Shown piece by piece: positions 14,520 through 21,376 of a DNA stretch of 25,389 bases (its first letter is position 1; each line of letters begins with the position of its first letter). A program made the translations under genes and the position numbers. The DNA comes from DASRSS01 sp035765515 (lineage in GTDB: Bacteria; Actinomycetota; Actinomycetes; Mycobacteriales; Jatrophihabitantaceae), in assembly GCA_035765515.1 (NCBI GenBank), contig DASTXN010000044.1:1-25389 (forward strand), in the 5' to 3' direction. The notes beneath the pieces are model-generated. The model was not told the DNA's origin. It did no database searches and saw nothing but the letters and a program-made list of their open reading frames with translations.

Positions 14520-16648
14520 AAACCCCACGAAGTTCTCTCGCAAAGAACGCTCGACAACTTCGCGGGGACCCCGGAACAAGCGCCGCCCCGAAGCCGGGCG
14601 GACCTGCCAAGCGGCTGCAGGGTTCGGAGAACCGCCGCCAGGGTGGCCCGCCGTGGATGACGGCCGGCATGCCCGCGGAGAAGGCGATGTCGTTCGGGCC
14701 ATCGGCGAGACGACTGCTGGGACGGCTGCGTCCCGAGCGCGCCAAGGCGCTCGTCGTGCTCGTGCTGGCCGTGTGCAGCGTCGCGCTCGCGGTGCTCGGT
14801 CCGAAGATCCTGGGCCGCGCGACGGACGTCATCTTCACCGGCTTCATCGGCAAGCAGCTCGGCGATCACCTGCCCCCGGGCACCACCTTGCAGCAGGCCG
14901 TAGCGGGCGAACGGGCGAGCGGTCACGGCAACACGGCCGACCTGCTCGCGACCGCACACGCAACGCCGGGCGTCGGCATCGACTTCACCAAGCTGGGGCA
15001 TGTGCTGCTGCTGGCGCTGGCGGTCTATATCGGCGCCGGCCTGCTGTCGTGGCTGCAGGGCTGGTTGCTCAACGATGTCGTGCAGAGTGCCGTCCGCCGG
15101 ATGCGCTCGGACGTCGAGGACAAGATCAACCGGCTGCCGCTGCCGTACTTCGACCGGCAGCCGCGTGGCGAACTGCTCAGCCGGGTGACCAACGACATCG
15201 ACAACATCCAGATGACGCTGCAGCAGACGATGAGCCAACTGCTCACCTCGTTGCTCACGGTCGTCGGCGTCGTCACGATGATGTTCCTGATCTCGCCCCT
15301 GCTGGCGGTGATCGCGCTCGTCACGATCCCGGTCTCGATGTTCGTCACCAAGGCGATCGCGAAGCGGTCCCAGGGCAAGTTCGTTGCTCAGTGGCGCAAC
15401 ACCGGCCAGTTGAACGCACAGATCGAGGAAGCGTTTACCGGCCACGAGCTGGTCAAGGTGTTCGGACGGCACCGCGAGATCGAGGCCGCGTTCGAGGCGA
15501 AGAACGACGAGCTGTTCCAAGCGAGTTTCGGCGCGCAGTTCGTCAGCGGCATCATCATGCCGACGATGATGTTCATCGGGAACCTGAACTACGTCGTGAT
15601 CGCGGTTGTCGGCGGGCTCCGCGTGGCGTCCGGGTCGATGAGCCTCGGTGACGTGCAGGCGTTCATCCAGTACTCGCGCCAGTTCACCCAGCCGCTGACG
15701 CAGGTCGCGTCCATGGCGAACCTGCTGCAGTCGGGCGTCGCCTCTGCCGAGCGGGTGTTCGACCTGCTGGACGCCGAGGAGCAGTCGCCCGAACCGGCCA
15801 TCCCGGCCCGCCCGACCGACAGGCACGAATGGGGGTCCCCCCGCCAACAAGGGCGTAGCCGGCGGGGGAGCGTTGCGTTCGAGCACGTCGATTTCAGCTA
15901 CAACGCCGACGAGCCACTGATCGAGGACCTCTCGCTTGTGGCCGAGCCGGGTCACACCGTCGCGATCGTCGGCCCGACCGGCGCCGGCAAGACCACGCTG
16001 GTGAACTTGATCATGCGGTTCTACGAGCTGGACGGTGGGCGCATCACCCTGGACGGCGTCGACATCGCAGCCATGCGCCGCGACGAGCTGCGTGGCGAGG
16101 TCGGCATGGTGCTGCAGGACACCTGGCTGTTCGGCGGGACGATCCGCGACAACATCGCGTATGGGCGTCCCGGGGCGAGCGAGGACGAGATCCTGGCAGC
16201 GGCGAAGGCGGCGTACGTCGACCGGTTCGTGCAGTCGCTGCCGGACGGGTACGACACCGTGCTGGACGAGGAGAGCAGCAACCTGTCCACCGGGCAGAAG
16301 CAGCTGCTCACGATCGCCCGCGCGTTCCTGGCCGAGCCGTCGCTGTTGATCCTGGACGAGGCCACCAGCTCCGTCGACACCCGCACCGAGGTACTCGTCC
16401 AGCGGGCGATGGCGGCGCTGCGCAGCAACCGGACCAGCTTCGTGATCGCCCACCGGCTCTCCACGATCCGCGACGCCGACCTGATCCTGGTGATGCAGGC
16501 CGGGCGGATCGTCGAGCGCGGCACGCACGAGGAACTGATCGCCGCACGTGGCGCGTACTTCGAGCTGTACAATGTGCAGTTCGAGCAGGCGCCCGAGGAA
16601 GTGGGCGCAGCGGCCGGTGCGGTCGGCGTACCAGCCGGCGCCGGGTAA
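14516..16648 (+). CDS. Heterodimeric ABC exporter, subunit 2
   Basis: Partner of the preceding half-transporter: about 710 residues from GTG at 14516, which overlaps the upstream stop. The frame is open far upstream, and ATG at 14654 (664 residues) is an alternative start. However, the GGPPWM-AGMPAEK region before the first helix looks family-typical, so an upstream start is favoured. The export domain has a large loop (about residues 110-165). The ATPase has Walker A GPTGAGKTT, signature LSTGQ (T592 replacing the first Gly of SGGQ), LLILDEATSSVD and a normal IAHRLSTI switch histidine. The linker before the ATPase contains a 41-bp palindromic repeat in frame (15830-15870). The N-terminus also overlaps a 12-bp inverted repeat. 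Confidence 0.9.
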   Translation: MKTPRSSLAKNARQLRGDPGTSAAPKPGGPAKRLQGSENRRQGGPPWMTAGMPAEKAMSFGPSARRLLGRLRPERAKALVVLVLAVCSVALAVLGPKILGRATDVIFTGFIGKQLGDHLPPGTTLQQAVAGERASGHGNTADLLATAHATPGVGIDFTKLGHVLLLALAVYIGAGLLSWLQGWLLNDVVQSAVRRMRSDVEDKINRLPLPYFDRQPRGELLSRVTNDIDNIQMTLQQTMSQLLTSLLTVVGVVTMMFLISPLLAVIALVTIPVSMFVTKAIAKRSQGKFVAQWRNTGQLNAQIEEAFTGHELVKVFGRHREIEAAFEAKNDELFQASFGAQFVSGIIMPTMMFIGNLNYVVIAVVGGLRVASGSMSLGDVQAFIQYSRQFTQPLTQVASMANLLQSGVASAERVFDLLDAEEQSPEPAIPARPTDRHEWGSPRQQGRSRRGSVAFEHVDFSYNADEPLIEDLSLVAEPGHTVAIVGPTGAGKTTLVNLIMRFYELDGGRITLDGVDIAAMRRDELRGEVGMVLQDTWLFGGTIRDNIAYGRPGASEDEILAAAKAAYVDRFVQSLPDGYDTVLDEESSNLSTGQKQLLTIARAFLAEPSLLILDEATSSVDTRTEVLVQRAMAALRSNRTSFVIAHRLSTIRDADLILVMQAGRIVERGTHEELIAARGAYFELYNVQFEQAPEEVGAAAGAVGVPAGAG
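14523..14567. repeat. 12-bp inverted repeat at the ABC subunit 1/2 junction
   Basis: CCCCACGAAGTT (14523-14534) and AACTTCGCGGGG (14556-14567) are complementary at 11 of 12 positions around a 21-nt loop, starting 4 nt after the stop of subunit 1. A second inverted pair GTTCT/AGAAC lies inside. The repeat falls in the presumed N-terminal codons of subunit 2, so it could be a translated palindrome, an intercistronic hairpin if translation starts later, or both. The region at 17941-17986 shares pieces of this sequence (AGTTCTC-CGC and CGCGGGG). Confidence 0.7.
15830..15870 (+). repeat. 41-bp GC hairpin repeat, copy A (in frame in ABC subunit 2)
   Basis: The repeat begins TGGGGGTCCCCCCGCC, has a 15-nt loop ending GGGCGTAGCC, and closes with GGCGGGGGAG. 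The stem is CCCCCGCC/GGCGGGGG. In frame it encodes WGSPRQQGRSRRG between the transmembrane and ATPase domains, a place where insertions are tolerated. It aligns without gaps to the copy at 16793-16833, 33 of 41 bases identical. Confidence 0.85.
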
Positions 16649-16681
16649 CTCGCTACCGGCGGCACGGAAGACTCGTCGGAC

Positions 16682-16813
16682 GTGAGCATCGAACTACGGC
16701 GGGCCGTCGCCGACGACTTCCCCGCCATCGCCGAGCTGGACGGCGCCAGCTTCGGCTTCCACTACTCCGAACAGGACTTCTCCGACGCCCAGTGGGGGTA
16801 CCCCCGGCAGTGA
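16682..16813 (+). pseudogene. 5' fragment of an interrupted Eis-like acetyltransferase gene
   Basis: From GTG at 16682 the frame reads 43 codons (starting VSIELRRAVADDFPAIAELD, typical first strand and helix of a GNAT domain) and ends at TGA 16811-16813. The same frame continues after the stop into the larger open frame at 16832, and both parts together align with the Eis architecture. The stop is inside the palindromic repeat at 16793-16833; the sister repeat has CAA at that codon. Either the gene is inactivated, or the downstream part is made separately. Confidence 0.75.
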
Positions 16814-16833
16814 AGGCGTAGCCGCCGGGGGAT
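16793..16833 (+). repeat. 41-bp GC hairpin repeat, copy B (carries the stop in the Eis-like gene)
   Basis: The repeat begins TGGGGGTACCCCCGGC, has a loop AGTGAAGGCGTAGCC, and closes with GCCGGGGGAT. The stem is CCCCCGGC/GCCGGGGG. Compared with copy A the C-G pair at the seventh stem position is G-C, a compensating double change that keeps the hairpin. Its frame reads WGYPRQ-stop-RRSRRG, matching copy A's WGSPRQQGRSRRG. Confidence 0.85.
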
Positions 16834-17920
16834 GGACATGGATCCGGAGCGCGCGCTGGTGGCCGTCGACGGCTCGAAGGTCGTCGGGGTGAGCGCAGAG
16901 CTGCCGCTGTCCATGAGCGTGCCCGGTGGCGAGATCCGCGCCATGGGACTGACCTGGGTGTCGGTCGAGCTCACGCACCGGCGGCGCGGCATCCAGCGCG
17001 CCCTGATCGAGCAGCAGTTGCGCGAGCACACGGCCGACGGCTGGGTCGCCAGCGCGCTGACCGCGAGCGAGGGCGGCATCTACGAGCGCTACGGCTACGG
17101 GGCGGCCACGCATGCGCGGCGCACCGTCGTCGACCGGAACCGGGCGCGGCTGCGCGAGAGCGTGGACGCCTCGGCGGTGCGCCGGCTGACGACGGCCGAG
17201 GCGCGCCCGCAGCTGTTGGAGCTACACGAGCGGTGGCGGGTGCGGACGCCCGGGGCCGTGACGCGTTGGGATGAGCGGTGGGAACTGATGCTGCTCGACC
17301 GCGAGAGCCACCGGCACGGCATGTCCGGCCTGTTCCACCTGGTCCACCCGGACGGCTTCGTCTCGTACCGCATCCGCGCCGACGCGGCCGACGGCGACGC
17401 CCGGCACGTGTGCCGCATCGTCGACTACGTACCGGTCACGCCCGCCGCCCATGCCGCGCTGTGGCAGACGCTGCTCGGCATGGACCTGGTGGCCACCATC
17501 GAGAGCGAGCGGATTCCGGTCGACGATCCGCTCGGTCATCTGCTCACCGACGCCCGCCAGGTGCGGACCGCGTGGCTGCGCGACGACCTGTGGCTGCGGC
17601 CGTTGGACGTCGGCGCGCTGCTGTCCGCGCGCAGCTATGCGGTCGAGGTCGAGACGGTGCTGGCCGTCACCGACCGGCTGCTGGGCAGCGACCGATACCT
17701 GCTGCGCGGCGGGCCCGGGGCCGCCGCCGTGTGTGATCGCGTCGACCGGCCGGCAGACGTCGTACTGGACGTGGCCGCGCTCGGCGCCGTGGTGCTGGGC
17801 GGTGTGCGGCTGGCCGAACTGGTCCGAGCCGGCCGGGTCAGCGGCGACGCGGCCGCGCTGGAGCGGCTGGACCGCGCCCTGCTGGCGGACCGGCTGCCCT
17901 TCCTCGGCACCGGGCTGTAG
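16832..17920 (+). CDS. Eis-like GNAT acetyltransferase, main open frame lacking its N-terminus
   Basis: A 362-residue frame that lacks about the first 45 residues of the family. It keeps the GNAT core with the acetyl-CoA loop VELTHRRRGIQRAL and TASEGGIYERYGYGAATHARR, the second GNAT-like domain, and a C-terminal sterol-carrier-like domain. This is the Eis three-domain plan; Eis proteins acetylate aminoglycosides or proteins. An ATG at 16832 (or 16838) could be used for re-initiation; GGGGG is directly in front, with poor spacing. Without the first strand and helix the acetyltransferase fold may be unstable, so this may be a pseudogene remnant. It follows the ABC exporter in the same direction, 33 nt from its end to the original GTG. 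Confidence 0.75.
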   Translation: MDMDPERALVAVDGSKVVGVSAELPLSMSVPGGEIRAMGLTWVSVELTHRRRGIQRALIEQQLREHTADGWVASALTASEGGIYERYGYGAATHARRTVVDRNRARLRESVDASAVRRLTTAEARPQLLELHERWRVRTPGAVTRWDERWELMLLDRESHRHGMSGLFHLVHPDGFVSYRIRADAADGDARHVCRIVDYVPVTPAAHAALWQTLLGMDLVATIESERIPVDDPLGHLLTDARQVRTAWLRDDLWLRPLDVGALLSARSYAVEVETVLAVTDRLLGSDRYLLRGGPGAAAVCDRVDRPADVVLDVAALGAVVLGGVRLAELVRAGRVSGDAAALERLDRALLADRLPFLGTGL

Positions 17921-17927
17921 CCCAGTT

Positions 17928-17986
17928 GGCCCCGTCGTGGAGCCGGTCGCGGAGTTCTCCCGCTTGCGGGGGAGTGTCGCGGGGCC
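17928..17986. terminator. Candidate bidirectional terminator between convergent genes
   Basis: An outer stem GGCCCCG (17928-17934) / CGGGGCC (17980-17986) encloses an inner hairpin CTCCCG (17957-17962), loop CTTG, CGGGGGAG. It lies between the stops of the Eis-like gene and the convergent ferritin-like gene. There is no T-run on either side, so intrinsic termination is uncertain, as is common in GC-rich actinobacteria. Confidence 0.5.
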
Positions 17987-17991
17987 GACGT

Positions 17992-18555
17992 TCAGAGCCC
18001 TGGGAACGCAACCGTCGCGGCTGAGGGGTTGGTGACTTTGCGCCATTGTGTCGCGCGCACGGCGGTCGCGATCAGCGCGTTCAGGGCGGCGTCCCGCAGC
18101 GTTTCCGCCGGAGTCCCGGTCGTGTTCGCTGTGGTCGCGTACAGGTAGCGCCACGCAGCCGCGCAGTCGTCCTCGAGCCGAAGGGCGAGCGCTTCGGCCT
18201 GCGCCGCGGTGTTGACCGGGTACAGGTCCGGGTAGTCGGCGGCGGGCGCGACCGGCGTCAGTCCCGCGGCCGCGATCGCCTGCTCGGTCGCGTTCCGCAG
18301 CGACTCGTGGGCGTCCGAACAGCTGATCGCCAGCGGCAGCTGCGGCGAACCGTGCAGGTGCGCGCCCAGCAGCCCGTAGCCGAAGGCCGCGCGCTGCTCG
18401 GCCGCCAGCGCCGCCTGCCACGCGTCCTCCAGCGCGCCCTGCAACGCCTCGGTCAGGCGTTCAACACCTCCGCCGAGTGGCGCGTTAGCCCCTCGAGTGG
18501 CGCGAAATATCGCGCCACTGGCAGGTATATCGCGCCACTCGCGTGGGCCGTTCAT
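17992..18555 (-). CDS. DUF4439 ferritin-like protein
   Basis: A 187-residue Ala-rich helical protein. ALEDAWQAALAAEQRAAFGYGLLGAHL followed by a helix with ATEQAI, then ALALRLEDDCAAAWRYLYA, fits the DUF4439 ferritin-like family. Whether it binds metal is not shown. The ATG at 18555 overlaps the stop of the upstream gene (ATGA), supporting this start. The first ~30 codons are nevertheless made of the four-armed palindromic element (18474-18541), which reads in frame and has no helix character. A TTG at 18444 would give a protein beginning at the conserved part. With its neighbour it is divergent from rimP, the arrangement of Rv2843/Rv2844 beside rimP in M. tuberculosis. Confidence 0.8.
   Translation of the reverse strand: MNGPREWRDIPASGAIFRATRGANAPLGGGVERLTEALQGALEDAWQAALAAEQRAAFGYGLLGAHLHGSPQLPLAISCSDAHESLRNATEQAIAAAGLTPVAPAADYPDLYPVNTAAQAEALALRLEDDCAAAWRYLYATTANTTGTPAETLRDAALNALIATAVRATQWRKVTNPSAATVAFPGL
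18474..18541. repeat. Four-armed palindromic element, copy 2
   Basis: Arms: CGAGTGGCGCG (18474-18484 and 18494-18504), CGCGCCACT (18511-18519) and CGCGCCACTCG (18531-18541). Same-direction arms are offset by 20 bp and the centre is 6 nt (AAATAT). Outer arms are a perfect 11-bp inverted repeat, inner arms pair over 9 bp. The layout matches 6970-7035, with GCAC/GTGC of that copy replaced by CGCG/CGCG in all arms. It lies in the 5' end of the DUF4439 gene. Confidence 0.85.
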
Positions 18556-19223
18556 GTCAGCAGCTCCGCGTGGCTGGCCTCGCAGGCGGCGATGGACGCG
18601 AGCAGGGCCGCGTCCCGGCCGCTCAGCGCCCCGGCGCGCTTGGCGGCTCGCCGTGACGCGTCCGACTCCGCCTGTCGAAGCTGTGCGACGGATCGTGGTG
18701 CGGCCGCCCGCGCCGTACTCGCGGCGTCGGGAGCCGTGCCCTTCGCGCCGGGGGGAGCGCCGCCGGCTTCGGCCACCGCGGCCGCCAGCGCGCGGGCGTG
18801 CGCGGCGTGGTCGGCGCGGACCTGGCGCAGGGCGGCCGCAGCGGTGCCGGCTGCGGACAGGGACGCGTCCAGCCCCGCGATCAGTTCGTGTTCGGCGGCC
18901 AGCGCGGCACGCAGTGCGGCCGGTGCGTGCTGCCGCCGGGCCGCCGGCTTCGGATGGTCGCGCCAGAACTCGATGCCCACGCCAGCGCCCGCGCCGGCCA
19001 CCACGGCGAGGCCGCCGCCGAGCAGGAACGCCCGTCGCGACGGCCGCCCCGGCGACGCAGTACCCGGCGGGATTCCGGGCGCACCAGCCGGCGCACCAGC
19101 CGGCGCACCAGCCGGCCCACCAGCCGGCCCACCGGTCGGTCCGGAAAGCGGCATAGGCGGTTCCGCGGCCCGCTCTGTCGACGGCGGGACCTGTGCGTTT
19201 GCCTCGCTCTCACCGCCGGTCAC
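18552..19223 (-). CDS. Tat-signal ferritin-like/helical protein
   Basis: A 223-residue protein with an unusual N-terminus: about 55 residues rich in Pro, Ala and Gly, including PAG-type repeats, then a twin-arginine-like signal SRRAFLLGGG and a hydrophobic stretch. The mature part is Ala-rich and helical with spaced acidic and His residues (ALAAEHELIAGLD, VRADHAAHARALAAA, IAACEASHAELL), suggesting a four-helix ferritin-like domain. It is probably exported or membrane-anchored. GTG at 19223 is the longest start; ATG at 19154 would shorten the tail before the signal. It is coupled to the DUF4439 gene by ATGA and divergent from rimP. Function is unknown. Confidence 0.7.
   Translation of the reverse strand: MTGGESEANAQVPPSTERAAEPPMPLSGPTGGPAGGPAGAPAGAPAGAPGIPPGTASPGRPSRRAFLLGGGLAVVAGAGAGVGIEFWRDHPKPAARRQHAPAALRAALAAEHELIAGLDASLSAAGTAAAALRQVRADHAAHARALAAAVAEAGGAPPGAKGTAPDAASTARAAAPRSVAQLRQAESDASRRAAKRAGALSGRDAALLASIAACEASHAELLT
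19081..19140. repeat. 12-bp tandem repeat, five units, in coding sequence
   Basis: Three exact units GCACCAGCCGGC (19081-19116) are followed by CCACCAGCCGGC and a diverged CCACCGGTCGGT. On the minus strand they encode a run of GPTG/GPAG/APAG tetrapeptides ahead of the Tat-like signal. Being multiples of 3, unit gains and losses would keep the frame. Confidence 0.9.
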
Positions 19224-19296
19224 CCACCGAGTCTTGCAGAGCCGTTACGCTCGACGTTCGACAACTGAACCCGGGGAACAGCCAGGAGGCAATGCC

Positions 19297-19857
19297 ATGC
19301 CGCCCGCCAGTGCAGGACGGTCCGCATCGGACGCGCGCGAACGCCTGCTGGAGACCCTCCGCCCGGTGGTGGAAGCGACCGGGTACGAGCTCGAGGACGT
19401 TTCCGTGACGTCGGCCGGACGCCGCAGCCTGGTCCGGGTCAGCGTGGACACCGACGGCCCTGGCCCCGGAATCGACTTGGACGGCATCGCCGTCGTGTCC
19501 CGGGCCGTGTCCGATGCGCTGGACGCCGCGGGTGCGGCGTGGGACGCGGCCTTCGCCGGGCCCTATGTCCTGGAGGTCAGCTCGCCGGGTGTGGACCGTC
19601 CGCTCACCGAGCCGCGCCACTGGCGCCGGGCGACCGGGCGGCTGGTGCAGGTGCCGGTCGGCGAGCGGGCCGTGACCGGGCGCGTACGCGCGGTCACCGA
19701 GAGCGGCGTCGTCCTGGACGTCGCCGGCACCGAGCACGAGTACGGCTGGACCGAACTCGGTCGCGGCAAGGTGCAGGTGGAGTTCAGCCGCCCGGACGGC
19801 GACAATGCAGCCAGCGACGATGCGGGCAGCGCCGTGGCGGAAGAGAGGCAGCCGTGA
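19297..19857 (+). CDS. rimP: Ribosome maturation factor RimP
   Basis: A 186-residue protein for 30S subunit maturation, first gene of the rimP-nusA-ylxR-infB operon. It shows the family blocks RPVVEATGYELEDV, VRVSVDTDGPGPGIDLDGIAVVSRAVSDALD and the signature YVLEVSSPGVDRPLTEPRHWRRATGR, then a C-terminal SH3-like domain. The frame is open for 1.2 kb upstream, but ATG at 19297 has AGGAGG (19284-19289) 7 nt upstream and starts where homology does. The 73-bp gap to the divergent ferritin-like gene must hold its promoter; TACGCT at 19246-19251 is a possible -10. The end overlaps the nusA start (GTGA). Confidence 0.95.
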   Translation: MPPASAGRSASDARERLLETLRPVVEATGYELEDVSVTSAGRRSLVRVSVDTDGPGPGIDLDGIAVVSRAVSDALDAAGAAWDAAFAGPYVLEVSSPGVDRPLTEPRHWRRATGRLVQVPVGERAVTGRVRAVTESGVVLDVAGTEHEYGWTELGRGKVQVEFSRPDGDNAASDDAGSAVAEERQP

Positions 19858-20894
19858 TCACCGTCGACATCACCGCCCTGCGCAGCATCGAGCGCGAGAA
19901 GGAGATCTCCTTCGACACGCTGATCGCGGCGCTGGAGACCGCGCTGCTCACGGCCTACAAGCACACCCCGCACTCGATGCCGCACGCCCGCGTGTCCGTC
20001 GACCGCAAGACCGGCGAGGTCGTCGTGTGGGCGCAGGAGATCGGACCGGACGGTGAGGTGGAGGAGGAGTACGACGACACCCCGACCGACTTCGGCCGGG
20101 TCGCCGCGATGACTGCCCGCCAGGTGATCCTGCAGCGGCTGCGCGATGCCGAGCACGACCTGACGTTCGGCGAGTATTCGGGACGCGAGGGCGACATCGT
20201 CACCGGTGTCATCCAGGCCGACGCGCAGGCCGCGCAGCGCGGTCTGGTGCTCGTGGACATCGGCAAGGTGGAGGCGATCCTGCCGCAGTCCGAACAGGTC
20301 CCGGGCGAGGAGTACACGCACGGCAGCAGGATCCGCTGCTACGTCGTCGGCGTCACGCGTGGCATGCGCGGCCCGCAGGTGACGGTGAGCCGTACCCACC
20401 CGAACCTGGTCAAGAAGCTGTTCGCGCTGGAGGTGCCGGAGATCGCCGACGGCAGCGTCGAGATCGTGGACGTCGCCCGCGAGGCCGGACACCGCAGCAA
20501 GATCGCGGTGCGCACCAAGGTTCCGGGCCTGAACGCCAAGGGCGCCTGCATCGGCCCGATGGGGCAGCGGGTGCGCAACGTGGTGGCCGAACTGCACGGC
20601 GAGAAGATCGACATCATCGACTGGGCCGAGGACCCGGCGACCTACGTGGGCAACGCGCTGTCCCCGGCGCACGCCCTCTCGGCGCAGGTCGTGGACCCGG
20701 TCACGCAGTCGGTCCGCATCGTGGTCCCGGACTTCCAGCTGTCACTGGCGATCGGCCGCGAGGGACAGAACGCCCGCCTCGCTGCCCGCCTGACCGGCTG
20801 GCGCATCGACATCCACAGTGACGCGGAAAATCAAACGGAGCCGGACCAGCAGGCGCCCAGTGCGGTGCGCGACACCGCAACGGCCGAGGAGTAG
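19854..20894 (+). CDS. nusA: Transcription elongation/termination factor NusA
   Basis: A 346-residue NusA of the short actinobacterial type, lacking the C-terminal acidic repeats of E. coli. Order: N-terminal RNA polymerase-binding domain (about 1-105, including EKEISFDTLIAALETALLTA), S1 domain (about 115-185), KH1 with GLNAKGACIGPMGQRVRNVV, and KH2 with VVPDFQLSLAIGREGQNARLAARLTGW near the C-terminus. It modulates pausing, termination and antitermination. GTG at 19854 lies inside the rimP stop, so the pair is translationally coupled; ylxR begins 8 nt after its stop. Confidence 0.96.
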   Translation: MITVDITALRSIEREKEISFDTLIAALETALLTAYKHTPHSMPHARVSVDRKTGEVVVWAQEIGPDGEVEEEYDDTPTDFGRVAAMTARQVILQRLRDAEHDLTFGEYSGREGDIVTGVIQADAQAAQRGLVLVDIGKVEAILPQSEQVPGEEYTHGSRIRCYVVGVTRGMRGPQVTVSRTHPNLVKKLFALEVPEIADGSVEIVDVAREAGHRSKIAVRTKVPGLNAKGACIGPMGQRVRNVVAELHGEKIDIIDWAEDPATYVGNALSPAHALSAQVVDPVTQSVRIVVPDFQLSLAIGREGQNARLAARLTGWRIDIHSDAENQTEPDQQAPSAVRDTATAEE

Positions 20895-20902
20895 ACTGAA
20901 CC

Positions 20903-21265
20903 GTGGCCGTCGGATCATCGACGGCATCCGGGAGACGTGAGCACGGGCCGGTTGGCCCGGTGCGAACGTGCATCGGGTGCCGGAAGCGAGCCTCGGCCGC
21001 CGAGTTGCTCCGCGTCGTCGTGACGTCCGGTGCACACGGTCAGGAAGTGGACGGGCCCGCGGGAGAATCCGCCCGAGGGCCCGAAATTCTGTCCGTGGTA
21101 CCTGACCCGCGTTTGCGCGCACCCGGCCGAGGTGCCTGGCTGCACCCCGATCCCGGATGCGTCGAACTCGCAGAGCGGCGCCGGGCCTTCGCCCGGGCGC
21201 TTCGCGCGTCCGGCCCCGTCGACCCGACACCGGTCCGTGAGTACGTCACCGCAGCCACCCGGTAA
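20903..21265 (+). CDS. ylxR: YlxR (DUF448) family protein
   Basis: A 120-residue small RNA-binding-like protein regularly found between nusA and infB. The family signature RTCIGCRKR begins near residue 21, followed by ELLRVVV, then PGRGAWLHPDPGCVELAERRRAFARALR. The GTG at 20903 is 8 nt after nusA; a later GTG just before RTCIGC is possible. YlxR homologues have been linked to RNase P and to regulation in Bacillus, but the role here is not established. A middle segment rich in Gly/Glu/Pro (about 40-65) looks disordered. Confidence 0.9.
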   Translation: MAVGSSTASGRREHGPVGPVRTCIGCRKRASAAELLRVVVTSGAHGQEVDGPAGESARGPEILSVVPDPRLRAPGRGAWLHPDPGCVELAERRRAFARALRASGPVDPTPVREYVTAATR

Positions 21266-21300
21266 TCCGACCAGCGGAACCCCGCAGGAGTGAAGCAGCT

Positions 21301-21346
21301 ATGGGCACTCGATGAAGCGCCAGCAATGAGAGCCACACCCGTCTAA
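21301..21346 (+). promoter_or_regulatory. infB leader: three ATGA-chained micro-ORFs
   Basis: ATG at 21301 opens MGTR-stop; its TGA overlaps ATG at 21312 (MKRQQ-stop); that TGA overlaps ATG at 21326 (MRATPV-stop, ending TAA at 21344-21346). AGGAG at 21286-21290 lies 10 nt before the first ATG. A competing reading is a single 18-codon frame from GTG at 21290, in phase with the third micro-ORF. The arrangement suggests termination-reinitiation upstream of the gene for initiation factor IF2. Confidence 0.55.
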
Positions 21347-21348
21347 CC

Positions 21349-21376
21349 GGGGTCGCGCGGAACGCCGCACGGCCCC
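21349..21376 (+). promoter_or_regulatory. infB leader hairpin next to the ribosome binding site
   Basis: GGGGTCGCGCGG (21349-21360), loop AACG, CCGCACGGCCCC (21365-21376) form a 12-position stem with one G-T wobble and one mismatch. It ends 4 nt before AAAGGAG (21381-21387), the infB ribosome binding site. There is no T-run, so a translational role or mRNA stabilisation is more likely than termination. Confidence 0.6.

Noticed and set aside
12642..16528. Very long open frames on the minus strand opposite the ABC exporter genes (over 650 codons each)
   Set aside because: They are Arg/Asp/His-rich antisense shadows produced by high G+C; the plus strand has complete ABC transporter domains with all motifs.
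19612..19624. CGCGCCACTGGC in rimP matching an arm of the palindromic element
   Set aside because: A single arm within the conserved PRHWRRATG coding motif with no partner arms; coincidence.
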